Below, piece by piece: positions 18,820 through 26,108 of a DNA stretch of 64,000 nucleotides (position 1 is its first letter; each line of letters begins with the position of its first letter). The stretch covers positions 1 to 64,000 of the IMG/VR virus record IMGVR_UViG_3300046355_000046; one strand, 5' to 3'. The position numbers and the translations under genes were made by a program. The DNA is from a virus. The notes beneath the pieces were generated by a model. The model was not told the DNA's origin. It was given only the letters and a program-made list of their open reading frames with translations, and searched no databases.

Positions 18820-19725
18820 ATGGGCATATTAGCTACAATGACAGGAATAAAAGCTTTAGGACTACAACGAAAGACTTCAATAATACCTGCAAACAGTAAT
18901 AAGTTAGTTACTAAAGGAGAATTGAATACTTACTTTTATGTAGATAATGAACAAGCAGGAATAAGTTCTTATCCGGATAATAGAATCATTACATATGAAA
19001 ATATAAGAGACGGTATATTTTCTAAACCTAGTATTCCATATTATCAGTATGATGTAACAAGAAGTGGTATTCCTGGTGCAGAAGGAGCTTTTTTTGAGTA
19101 TACAGGAACAGACGGAAGTGTTTATACTATCATGGAAGATTCTTATGGTTATGTAGGAAGGTTTTGTATGTTAGAAAATTCATATAGAAATAATCAATAT
19201 AATGTTTACTCTATATCTGAGGTTGGAGATTGTTACCCAAGTCCAATTGGATCATTTCCTCAACCATATTTATCTGGTGGATATTTATATTTTAGCAATT
19301 TAGGTATTTATCAAGTTGAAGATATCAAAGTACATCAGATAGTTGATGTTAAAAGACTTCAAGATGACACAAGAGATGCTCTTATTATAGGGGAAGCTGG
19401 TGCTGGTGCAGGTACTGGTATTGCCTTAATAGTTACAGCAGATGATGAAGAACAGGTTAATGCTGGTATTTGGGCTGTAGTAATAACTTTTTTAGTAATT
19501 GCAGGAACATGGATTTTTGGATCAGGTAAAAAAGCTACTTCTCAATTAAGATATGCAGGTCAAGGTGTTTATACTAATGGATCTTTTTCAATGGCTGGTA
19601 TTAAACTTCCATCAGGTTCAAATCAGTTTTATATATCTTACAAAGTAAATAGCGGTTATGGTTATTATGTTGCAATATTTGGATATGGAACAAATGAGTT
19701 AAGACCACCTTTAGTGACATATTAA
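18820..19725 (+). CDS. Fibre-locus protein with predicted membrane segment, 301 aa
   Basis: No family recognised. The first 190 residues are Tyr- and Gly-rich soluble sequence with charged stretches. Residues about 192-207 (Ala/Gly-rich) and 216-235 (AVVITFLVIAGTWIFG) are hydrophobic, the second long enough for one membrane helix. A Gly/Tyr-rich tail follows. A membrane-interacting segment in the last gene of the fibre operon is unusual; it might act in envelope contact or in assembly. It starts four bases after the preceding TAG. Confidence 0.65.
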   Translation: MGILATMTGIKALGLQRKTSIIPANSNKLVTKGELNTYFYVDNEQAGISSYPDNRIITYENIRDGIFSKPSIPYYQYDVTRSGIPGAEGAFFEYTGTDGSVYTIMEDSYGYVGRFCMLENSYRNNQYNVYSISEVGDCYPSPIGSFPQPYLSGGYLYFSNLGIYQVEDIKVHQIVDVKRLQDDTRDALIIGEAGAGAGTGIALIVTADDEEQVNAGIWAVVITFLVIAGTWIFGSGKKATSQLRYAGQGVYTNGSFSMAGIKLPSGSNQFYISYKVNSGYGYYVAIFGYGTNELRPPLVTY

Positions 19726-19756
19726 TAATGAATATTATGTCAGTTAGTCATTAACA

Positions 19757-19799
19757 TTTGTGGATAACTTATTTGGCACTACAATTGTATATCTTTGTA
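19757..19799 (+). promoter_or_regulatory. Promoter region before the 19836 gene (TAnnTTTG box and sigma-54-like element)
   Basis: TATCTTTG at 19790-19797 is a perfect match to the Bacteroidota -7 box TAnnTTTG. The TTTG sequences upstream (19757-19760 and 19772-19775) are not at the usual 19-21 base spacing. The overlapping TTGGCAC...TTGTA (GG-N10-GT) is one base short of a sigma-54 GG-N10-GC element. Transcription would begin about 30-40 bases before the ATG. Confidence 0.5.
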
Positions 19800-19835
19800 T
19801 ATTCGTAACAGATTAATCTAAAAATTTAAAAAACA

Positions 19836-20348
19836 ATGGAAAAAATTTCTTTAAAATTGTTTGAGTTCTACAATCTAGATGCTGAGCTCAACGGTTTAAC
19901 AAACCAACAAACTGGTGAGAAAGTTGCTTCTGGACTTATTCAGGAGAAATTATCTTTAGTTACTAAGTACTGGTTAACAGAACTTGGTAAGAAAGTAGCT
20001 GCAGAAAAAGCTTCTGTAGAAGAATTAAAGAACGACCTTATCAAGAAGTATGGTAAGGAAGATGAAAAGGGTGGCATCTCTATCCCAATGGTTATTGAAG
20101 AGTTAGACTCTGAAGGACAACCAGTTAAGGATATTGACAAAGATGGTAACTGGTTTACTAAAAAGGTAATCAATCCAGCTTATCAAGATTTTGAAAGAGA
20201 GTTTAATGAACTTCTTCAAACAGAGAAAGAGCTTGAGTATAAGGCATTTACATTAGATGACTTTGAAAAAGTAGAGACTTCTGAAAATTATGGTACTTTC
20301 TTTAAGCTTATTAAGATTGAAGAAACTAAGGTTGTTCCTTTAAACTAA
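19836..20348 (+). CDS. Helical charged virion-block protein, 170 aa
   Basis: Highly charged, mostly helical, with no Cys or membrane segment. Recognisable blocks are KLSLVTKYWLTELGKK, LKNDLIKKYG and FEREFNELLQTEKELEY followed by FTLDDFEKVET. Proteins of this layout recur in many Bacteroidota phages without a known function. It has its own promoter and terminator, so it is transcribed as a single gene and perhaps made in quantity; a scaffold, chaperone or internal head protein would fit. Function not known. Confidence 0.8.
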   Translation: MEKISLKLFEFYNLDAELNGLTNQQTGEKVASGLIQEKLSLVTKYWLTELGKKVAAEKASVEELKNDLIKKYGKEDEKGGISIPMVIEELDSEGQPVKDIDKDGNWFTKKVINPAYQDFEREFNELLQTEKELEYKAFTLDDFEKVETSENYGTFFKLIKIEETKVVPLN

Positions 20349-20373
20349 TTCCTATCCTTGTGTGTATATAAAA

Positions 20374-20400
20374 GGCCACCCTATCTGGGGTGGTTTTTTT
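20374..20400 (+). terminator. Rho-independent terminator after the 19836 gene
   Basis: CCACCC pairs with GGGTGG (six base pairs, six-base loop) and is followed at once by seven T. It isolates the 19836 gene from the decoration-protein operon. Confidence 0.92.
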
Positions 20401-20420
20401 GTTATTTCCACAAAAATAAT

Positions 20421-20436
20421 GTATATTATATTGTAG
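20421..20436 (+). promoter_or_regulatory. Putative phage promoter element (copy 2)
   Basis: GTATATTATATTGTAG lies between the terminator and the 20464 start. Together with the region before 1182 it also shares TTTTT(T/G)G, a TTCC block and AAAAAT upstream, so the similarity extends over about 40 bases. Probably drives the operon 20464-25941. Confidence 0.55.
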
Positions 20437-20463
20437 ACTACTTAAAATCTAAACATAACAAGT

Positions 20464-20970
20464 ATGGCACTTAAAATTACTTCTCAGATTGGAACCGATA
20501 AGGGGATTACGTCTGAGGCATATGTACGTATAGCTGATTATCAGATCTCTAAATATGGGTCTGCTAACTTCAGAATTGAACTTTTTCAAAGTCAAGAGGA
20601 TGTAACTCCTTCAGGATCATATCCAGGAATGGGTAGTGGTGTAGCTCGTAATCAACAAATTGGTGAGAGTTTGTATGTAGCTATGACTAAAGAAGTTACA
20701 GAAACAATCACTGTAAAACGCATGATTCCTGTAGAAGTAGAGTTTACTGAAGAAGTAACTAGTGCTCCAGATGCTGAAGGTAATTCTGAAACTACTACTG
20801 TTACTAGAACTCGTATAGATATGCAAGAGCAAGATGTACAAGAAACAATCACTAAGACTGTTCCTGATTTATCTTCTGCAGAAGGTATAGATGTATTTGA
20901 GTTTGGTTATACTCATTTGAAAACAAAACTAGAAGGTCTGTTTGGTGCAGACAACGTGGTTAATTGTTAA
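20464..20970 (+). CDS. Paralogue of the 16526 gene product, 168 aa
   Basis: Shares MALKITSQIGT..., TSEAY, and the terminal block FEFGYTHLKTKLEGLFG with a C-terminal Cys with the 162-aa protein at 16526, while the middle differs and is rich in Thr, Glu and Val. First gene of a transcription unit containing Cys-rich and FN3-like proteins. A structural adaptor or decoration role is inferred from the context only. Confidence 0.75.
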   Translation: MALKITSQIGTDKGITSEAYVRIADYQISKYGSANFRIELFQSQEDVTPSGSYPGMGSGVARNQQIGESLYVAMTKEVTETITVKRMIPVEVEFTEEVTSAPDAEGNSETTTVTRTRIDMQEQDVQETITKTVPDLSSAEGIDVFEFGYTHLKTKLEGLFGADNVVNC

Positions 20971-20994
20971 TAACTCACTGATATTCAATACATT

Positions 20995-22236
20995 ATGCTA
21001 CCTACGAAATCTAATACTGCTGATAAGGGTTGTTCTCCGGTGTCCTCAAATTGTGTAATTTGGCAAGGACCGGATCTATCTTGCATTAACCTCTGCAACG
21101 GTGATGCTGTTTCTGATGTAGTATATAAACTGGCTACCCAGTTATGTACGATACAGACATCTTTAGACTTATCTACTTTAGACTTATCTTGTCTAGTTTC
21201 ATTTTGTGCATCTACAAATCCTGCACCTACTACTAAGACTCTGTCAGCGGTATTAGATTTTATAATTGATAAGGTGTGTTGTTTAAATACAACAATTGCT
21301 AACTTACCAAATGGAGGTAACACTTATACGGAACCTAACTTAGCATTGCCTACTTGTTTGCAATATAATGATCCAGCAACTGGTCAGACTATTACACAAC
21401 TTGTTCATAATCAATATACACTTAGACTTGGTAATCAATTCTGTACTCTTAAAGCTACAGTAGATGGTCATACAACTACTTTAGCTACTTATAATACAAG
21501 GATTACTGCATTAGAGAATGCACCTAGTATAACTCTACCTACAGTAACACCTAATTGTATTCTTCCTTCAACACCTACCGCTATGAATTTAGTGTTAGAT
21601 GAGTTAGAGGCCCAGTATTGTAACTTAAGAAGTGTTCTTGGAACTAATGCAGGTTTAACTGCAGCTGTTGGTCAACAGTGTCAAGGCTTAGCTTCTCAAA
21701 ATGCTCTTAGTCAACCAGGCTTTGTTAGTGGTTTAAATGGATGGGTTCCTACTTCAGGAGATGCTTTATCTGGTACAGTAGCAGGAGCTATTAAAAACTT
21801 ATGGGTAGTGTTATGTGATATGAGATCTGCCATCTATGATCTTAAAAATACAGCTGGTACAACTGATTGTTCTGCATTCCTTCTTGGATTTAGTGCAGCA
21901 GCTAACGAAGCTCGTACACAAGTTACATTATTCTTCTCTGGTACTACTGTAGTTCCAGCAGGTTTTGCAAACTGTAATGCTCAAGGATCTAAAGTAACAA
22001 TTAAAGATACATCTGGTCATACATATATTGGATATGTAGATTTAGTAGCTGCCCAAACTGATACAGATGGTGTTACATTTACAGTAACAGGAGCATCTTT
22101 AAGTGCTAGTCAGAACTATACTGTTACAGTAGAAGGTTGCGTAAGCAAGAGCGGTAATACATGTTCTAAAGTGGCTACATTTGATGTACCTCTTCCATGT
22201 CCTATCATCACATCTGTAAGTGCAACATTAGAATAA
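20995..22236 (+). CDS. Cys-rich modular virion protein, 413 aa
   Basis: Residues 1-240 contain several related units in which a Cys is followed by a short helix with regularly spaced hydrophobics and another Cys-Leu/Thr pair (for example CVIWQGPDLSCINLCNGDAV, then VVYKLATQLCTI; later CLQYNDPATG and LGNQFCTL; then CILPSTP and EAQYCNLRSVL). Residues about 290-413 are Ig/FN3-like beta sequence. The end CPIITSVSATLE looks like the first strand of another FN3 domain that continues in the next gene. Probably a surface decoration or head-fibre protein. Confidence 0.75.
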   Translation: MLPTKSNTADKGCSPVSSNCVIWQGPDLSCINLCNGDAVSDVVYKLATQLCTIQTSLDLSTLDLSCLVSFCASTNPAPTTKTLSAVLDFIIDKVCCLNTTIANLPNGGNTYTEPNLALPTCLQYNDPATGQTITQLVHNQYTLRLGNQFCTLKATVDGHTTTLATYNTRITALENAPSITLPTVTPNCILPSTPTAMNLVLDELEAQYCNLRSVLGTNAGLTAAVGQQCQGLASQNALSQPGFVSGLNGWVPTSGDALSGTVAGAIKNLWVVLCDMRSAIYDLKNTAGTTDCSAFLLGFSAAANEARTQVTLFFSGTTVVPAGFANCNAQGSKVTIKDTSGHTYIGYVDLVAAQTDTDGVTFTVTGASLSASQNYTVTVEGCVSKSGNTCSKVATFDVPLPCPIITSVSATLE

Positions 22237-22237
22237 T

Positions 22238-22792
22238 ATGAACGCAACGTTATCTTGGTCCATTGGTGCAGGTGCTACAACACAGAATGTTCAGTATAAA
22301 CTGAATAGTTCTAGCACATGGATAACGTTTAGTACAGTTGGTGGTAGTGCAACTACAGAAACTGTAACAGGACTTGATAGTAATTTAATATACAACTTTA
22401 GAATTGTTACTTATTGCTCAGGTGGAACTCCTGCTCCTAGTACGATCCTTAACAAGATATATATTATTTGCCCAACTGTTACAACTACTCCTACTGATAC
22501 AACTATTGCGTATAGTTTTGCTGAAGTGGGTGGTGATGTAGATGCTTATATAGTTAAGTTATTTAACTCAGCTGGTAATACTGAAATAGCATCATCTACC
22601 CCAATAGGAACAACAACTCGTACTGGAACTTTTACAGGATTAACTGCAAGTACTAGTTATAAAATAAGAGTAGTTCCATCAGCTGGAGCTTTAACTAAAA
22701 CAGATTGTTTGTTTGATAGTGTTAGCACAACCGCTCCTCCAGTATGTAGTATTCCTACAAATGTAGTAGCAACATTAGAACCTGAAACTTAA
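22238..22792 (+). CDS. FN3-domain decoration protein, 184 aa
   Basis: Begins directly with the second strand of an FN3 domain (NATLSWSIGAGATTQNVQYK, then TVTGLDSNLIYNFRIVTYC) and has a second FN3-like domain (residues about 90-165, with FTGLTASTSYKIRVVP). It ends CSIPTNVVATLE plus a few residues, again the first strand of an FN3 domain with the remainder missing. The start lies one base after the preceding stop and in the +1 frame. It may be made by reinitiation or, less likely, by frameshifting from the 20995 gene. Confidence 0.75.
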   Translation: MNATLSWSIGAGATTQNVQYKLNSSSTWITFSTVGGSATTETVTGLDSNLIYNFRIVTYCSGGTPAPSTILNKIYIICPTVTTTPTDTTIAYSFAEVGGDVDAYIVKLFNSAGNTEIASSTPIGTTTRTGTFTGLTASTSYKIRVVPSAGALTKTDCLFDSVSTTAPPVCSIPTNVVATLEPET

Positions 22793-22818
22793 TTAATACA
22801 TTTTAAATACTTAAAGAT

Positions 22819-23475
22819 ATGTCATGCGGTTGTAACGATACGGCTTTACCTTTAGCAAACTGCAACGATGGTTGTGCAGATTGCCCACCATCAAATGCTA
22901 TCAATCTTCCACCTTGTGTAGGAGGAGAGCCTTGTGATGAGATATTGTTTACAGATTGTGTAAAGTTTAGTGGACCAAATCTTCCAGCTTTAGGTATTAA
23001 TAACGGTGACCGTTTACTTACCGTATTAACTAAACTACATAAAGTAGTTAATAGTGTAATTGATACAGCTGTTCCATTAGCTAGTTATACAGCTACTTCT
23101 ACTACAACTACTCCTATGGTAGTAAGTTATTTAGGACTTGGTCCTGTATATACTTCTACAGCAGGAGCTACAAGTAGTAATGCTACAATTACTGTTGGTT
23201 CAACAACTGGTTTAGCTGTAGGTATGACATTAGAAGTAACAGCAGGTGTTGGTGCATTTGCAGCTAACAGCACTGTTCTTTCTGTACCTACAACAACAAC
23301 ATTTGTAGCATCAGCAGTACCAACCACTGCATTATCTGGTGGAGCTACTGTAATAAAAGCTACAGGAACTACTCATCAAATCTTTAATATTTCAGTAGTA
23401 CAAAATGCTCCACAAACATTTAAAGCGTTTGTTGGATCACCTATTAAAGTATCTGGAACAGGAACTATTGTATAA
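22819..23475 (+). CDS. Cys-rich virion protein with beta insertion, 218 aa
   Basis: The N-terminus has nine Cys within about fifty residues (MSCGCND, ANCNDGCADCPPS, CVGGEPCDE, DCVKFSG), followed by NNGDRLLTVLTKLHKVVNSV, which resembles the helical unit of the 20995 product. Residues about 110-185 are a Thr/Ala/Val-rich beta segment (ATITVGSTTGLAVGMTLEV) similar in type to the insertion in the capsid-like protein at the window start. Probably a head or tail decoration protein; metal binding or disulfides are possible. Confidence 0.7.
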   Translation: MSCGCNDTALPLANCNDGCADCPPSNAINLPPCVGGEPCDEILFTDCVKFSGPNLPALGINNGDRLLTVLTKLHKVVNSVIDTAVPLASYTATSTTTTPMVVSYLGLGPVYTSTAGATSSNATITVGSTTGLAVGMTLEVTAGVGAFAANSTVLSVPTTTTFVASAVPTTALSGGATVIKATGTTHQIFNISVVQNAPQTFKAFVGSPIKVSGTGTIV

Positions 23476-23487
23476 ACCAACTAAATT

Positions 23488-23922
23488 ATGCCTGCTGAAT
23501 TACCTTGTTCATCAACTAAAACGTTAGTTATCAATTATACATCTGCAAGTAATATATTACCAGCAGGTGGATATACTATTCAATGGAGAGTTGTAGGAAG
23601 TTCTACTTGGAATACTGTAGCTAATAAAACTACTAATCCTATTAGTATTCCAAATGTACCAACTTGTTATAGTATTGAAGGAAAGATATTAGCTGATTGC
23701 GGAACTGGTGAGTTAAATCAATTAGAAACATTTGGTGTAACTGGAATTAGTACAAGTTGTGCAACATATACGCTTCTAGATGATGGTGACTATACATATA
23801 CACCATGTGATAGTTTTCAACCAGTATCTGTTTTTAATAATTCAGATGTACCACAATCTGTTTGTGCAATTGAAGGAACAATAAGTGGTGGTCAATTTAG
23901 TTATTTAGGTAAATGCTTATAG
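23488..23922 (+). CDS. FN3-like decoration protein, 144 aa
   Basis: Residues 8-75 form an FN3-like sandwich (TLVINYTSASNILPAGGYTI, QWRVVGSSTWNTV, then a CYSIEGKILADCG strand). The C-terminal half is a Cys-containing beta segment ending YLGKCL. Related in its N-terminal domain to the products at 23932 and 25246, so this is one of three consecutive proteins with a common first domain and different tails. Function unknown beyond probable surface decoration. Confidence 0.7.
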   Translation: MPAELPCSSTKTLVINYTSASNILPAGGYTIQWRVVGSSTWNTVANKTTNPISIPNVPTCYSIEGKILADCGTGELNQLETFGVTGISTSCATYTLLDDGDYTYTPCDSFQPVSVFNNSDVPQSVCAIEGTISGGQFSYLGKCL

Positions 23923-23931
23923 TAATAATTA

Positions 23932-25050
23932 ATGGCTAACGAACTAACTATATCATTTACTGAAGCTTCTCCAGCTCCATCTGGCGGATATCTAGTTAGA
24001 TATTGGGCAACTAATACTCCAGGTACTATTTTAACAACAACTGTTACAAGTAGTCCTGCTGTCATTAGTGGATTAAGTGCAACATCATATACTGGTACAA
24101 TAGAATCACTTTGTAGTTTTGGTAATTCTACTAGAGTTTCTTTTACAGATCAAGTATGTGAGTTAGCATTAGTTTTAAACACAACTAATCCTACAAACCA
24201 AGGTGGTACGAACGGTACTGCTACAGTAACATCGGTTACTGGCGGATCTGGAACATACACATATAGCTGGAATACTAGTCCTGTACAGACAACACAAACA
24301 GCTACAGGCTTAAGTGCAGGAGTAAGTTATACTGTAACAGTTACTGATACTGTAACTACTTGTACAAAAACTGAAAGTATTGAAGTGGGTCAAACATCAT
24401 TTACATTTGATGCAGACTATATGGTGGTAACATATCAGTTTACTGATGGAAGGGATTTAGATACAAGAACAAGAATAGTATCTATAGAAGGCACTACTTA
24501 TTCTGATCAAGATGAAGCTGGAACATATATTGGTTACGGCCAATATACAAGAACTCCGCAAACTGCTAGTTATATAGAAAGTGGTAATGTTTGTAATGTA
24601 GCTATTAAGCCATTAGCTATTTGGGGATCTGATAATCTTAACCAAGGTTATGAGTCTACAATGATTGATTTTACTTTGATTCCAACTGGACAAAATGAGA
24701 TAGTAATTGATTGTAGAGCATTTTGGTGGGGAGAGATTGGTACGCAAGCAGTTAATATAGGATTTACTCTTTACAAAGGTGGATGCATGGTTAAGCAAGG
24801 TGCAGCAGGAAGTCCAGCTTATAGCTTTACTAACCCAACTGCAGTTGGAACATTTGCAGGATCATCTTCTAGTAAAGTGATTACAGCCTATAAAGATGGT
24901 GGAGGTCTAGCTGTAGGTTCTTCAGACTTAGAAATTCCAAGTGTATCTGCTAATTTATCTAGAGGTCAAAGAATAGCAGTAATTAGTTATAATAGAAGTA
25001 CTAATGTTGGAACCATTGATATTAATGATATAACCACACCAGCTGTATAA
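23932..25050 (+). CDS. FN3-like plus SprB-repeat decoration protein, 372 aa
   Basis: Three parts. Residues 1-75 are FN3-like ([20 protein letters not shown]). Residues about 76-152 are a SprB-type repeat: [40 protein letters not shown] and [12 protein letters not shown]. The SprB repeat is known from surface adhesins of gliding Bacteroidota. Residues 155-372 are an unrecognised, Tyr/Trp-containing beta domain, perhaps ligand-binding. No signal peptide, as expected of a virion protein. The stop overlaps the next start (TAATG). The SprB-like unit may contact the host surface. Confidence 0.8.
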   Translation: MANELTISFTEASPAPSGGYLVRYWATNTPGTILTTTVTSSPAVISGLSATSYTGTIESLCSFGNSTRVSFTDQVCELALVLNTTNPTNQGGTNGTATVTSVTGGSGTYTYSWNTSPVQTTQTATGLSAGVSYTVTVTDTVTTCTKTESIEVGQTSFTFDADYMVVTYQFTDGRDLDTRTRIVSIEGTTYSDQDEAGTYIGYGQYTRTPQTASYIESGNVCNVAIKPLAIWGSDNLNQGYESTMIDFTLIPTGQNEIVIDCRAFWWGEIGTQAVNIGFTLYKGGCMVKQGAAGSPAYSFTNPTAVGTFAGSSSSKVITAYKDGGGLAVGSSDLEIPSVSANLSRGQRIAVISYNRSTNVGTIDINDITTPAV

Positions 25051-25253
25051 TGAAACATTTAACTAATATAATTGTCAGTAATTTAGGTGTAGACTACACT
25101 AAAGAAAACTTTATTGTTCAGAATGGTCATGATTTTATTATATATAAGAAGTTTGAAGAAGACTTTTTTATTGTAATGAAAGATAATAATGAACTAAGTG
25201 AAGTGCTAATATCTAATGAAGACGTAACAAACTGGATTAATAATCATGTCTAA
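25050..25253 (+). CDS. Small acidic protein, 67 aa
   Basis: A compact, soluble, acidic product (IIVSNLGVDYTKENFIV, DFIIYKKFEEDFFIV, DVTNWINNHV) with alternating hydrophobic strands and a terminal helix. The start overlaps the stop upstream by one base, and the end overlaps the next gene by eight bases, so the reading frame is locked into the operon. Unknown; possibly an assembly factor for the decoration proteins. Confidence 0.6.
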   Translation: MKHLTNIIVSNLGVDYTKENFIVQNGHDFIIYKKFEEDFFIVMKDNNELSEVLISNEDVTNWINNHV

Positions 25254-25941
25254 TACATTAACCATAACGTTTGCAGAAACATCTCCTGATCCTCAAGGAG
25301 GTTATAGAGTTACATACTGGCCTACAAGTACTCCAGCTAGTGCTATTGTGATTACACCTAATCCAACTAGTTCTCCTGTAGTAATTACAGGACTTAATGG
25401 TACTTCATACAGTGGCACTGTTGAGGCTGCATGTGGTGGAGGAAACTATTCTACACCTGCTAGTTTTACAGGAACTGCCGGCTCTAGTGGAGCTGCTACT
25501 TTATCAGTTGGAACTTCATGTAGTAGTGGTTATGGTAATTATAATCTTACAGGAACAGTTGGAAATATTGTTAGAGTAAAGCTTGCAATCTCTGGTTTAC
25601 TTACACCTACTAATACAGCTTGGTTAAGTGCTACTATGGGATCAACAAGTCCTAACTTTTCTGTTACTGGAACAAGTGGATGTTTTCAACCTGGTTCTAG
25701 TGCAGGTGTAACATTAGATCTTTACAAGAATATTACTATTCCAGTTGGTGGAGTAGTAAATATTAATACGTCAATCTTTACAAATAATTCAACATCTAGT
25801 ATGATCTCAGCATCGCTAACTATTATGACAGTTAATGGAGGTGCAAATACTTCAACAGGTACAACTGCACTTAGTGGTGTATGTGCAGGAAACTCTAGTA
25901 CTGGAGGATCTTGTCCTGGAGCATCATATACAGGTGATTAA
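25246..25941 (+). CDS. FN3-like decoration protein, 231 aa
   Basis: The N-terminal FN3-like domain (LTITFAETSPDPQGGYRVTY, ITGLNGTSYSGTVEAACGGG) is homologous to that of the 23932 product. The C-terminal 140 residues are Ser/Thr/Gly-rich beta sequence with four spaced Cys and no recognised family. Last gene of this operon; two hairpins follow. A surface decoration function is inferred from the shared domain and the position. Confidence 0.7.
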   Translation: MSNTLTITFAETSPDPQGGYRVTYWPTSTPASAIVITPNPTSSPVVITGLNGTSYSGTVEAACGGGNYSTPASFTGTAGSSGAATLSVGTSCSSGYGNYNLTGTVGNIVRVKLAISGLLTPTNTAWLSATMGSTSPNFSVTGTSGCFQPGSSAGVTLDLYKNITIPVGGVVNINTSIFTNNSTSSMISASLTIMTVNGGANTSTGTTALSGVCAGNSSTGGSCPGASYTGD

Positions 25942-25952
25942 GATATAAAAAA

Positions 25953-25981
25953 GTCAGTGGTTTTGTTGGTTTCCACCTGAC
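25953..25981 (+). other. Hairpin preceding the terminator
   Basis: GTCAG-TGG pairs with CCA-C-CTGAC (eight base pairs, one bulged C), with a U/G-rich loop and no T run. It lies directly between the stop codon of the last decoration gene and the true terminator; perhaps it protects the transcript 3' end. Confidence 0.5.
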
Positions 25982-25987
25982 AAACAA

Positions 25988-26022
25988 AGCCCTTGCTATT
26001 TCTATAGTAGGGGCTAATTTTT
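25988..26022 (+). terminator. Rho-independent terminator after the decoration operon
   Basis: AGCCCTTGCTAT pairs with ATAGTAGGGGCT (twelve base pairs including two G-T pairs, four-base loop TTCT), followed by AATTTTT. Confidence 0.85.
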
Positions 26023-26038
26023 AAAATGTTGATATTTT

Positions 26039-26086
26039 GTGTATAAAAAGTGTTATAATTAAATAACATCAACTAACTTTATACAC
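26039..26086. promoter_or_regulatory. Nested palindrome in the leader of the phosphoesterase gene
   Basis: Outer arms GTGTATAAA and TTTATACAC (nine of nine) enclose inner arms TGTTAT and ATAACA (six of six, AATTAA between). It lies between the preceding terminator and the ATG at 26109. It could be an operator, a promoter-linked site or a folded 5'-UTR. The promoter itself is not clear here, although TTTTG occurs at its left edge. Confidence 0.5.
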
Positions 26087-26108
26087 CATATACCCAATCT
26101 AAACAACT

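Noticed and set aside
20985-21323. Leftward 112-aa frame over the start of the Cys-rich gene
   Set aside because: It lies fully against a well-supported gene with clear operon spacing; no recognisable motif.
25397-25579. Rightward 60-aa frame inside the 231-aa FN3-like gene
   Set aside because: Leu/Val-repetitive out-of-frame translation of a Thr/Gly-rich segment; the enclosing frame is a clear FN3-like protein.
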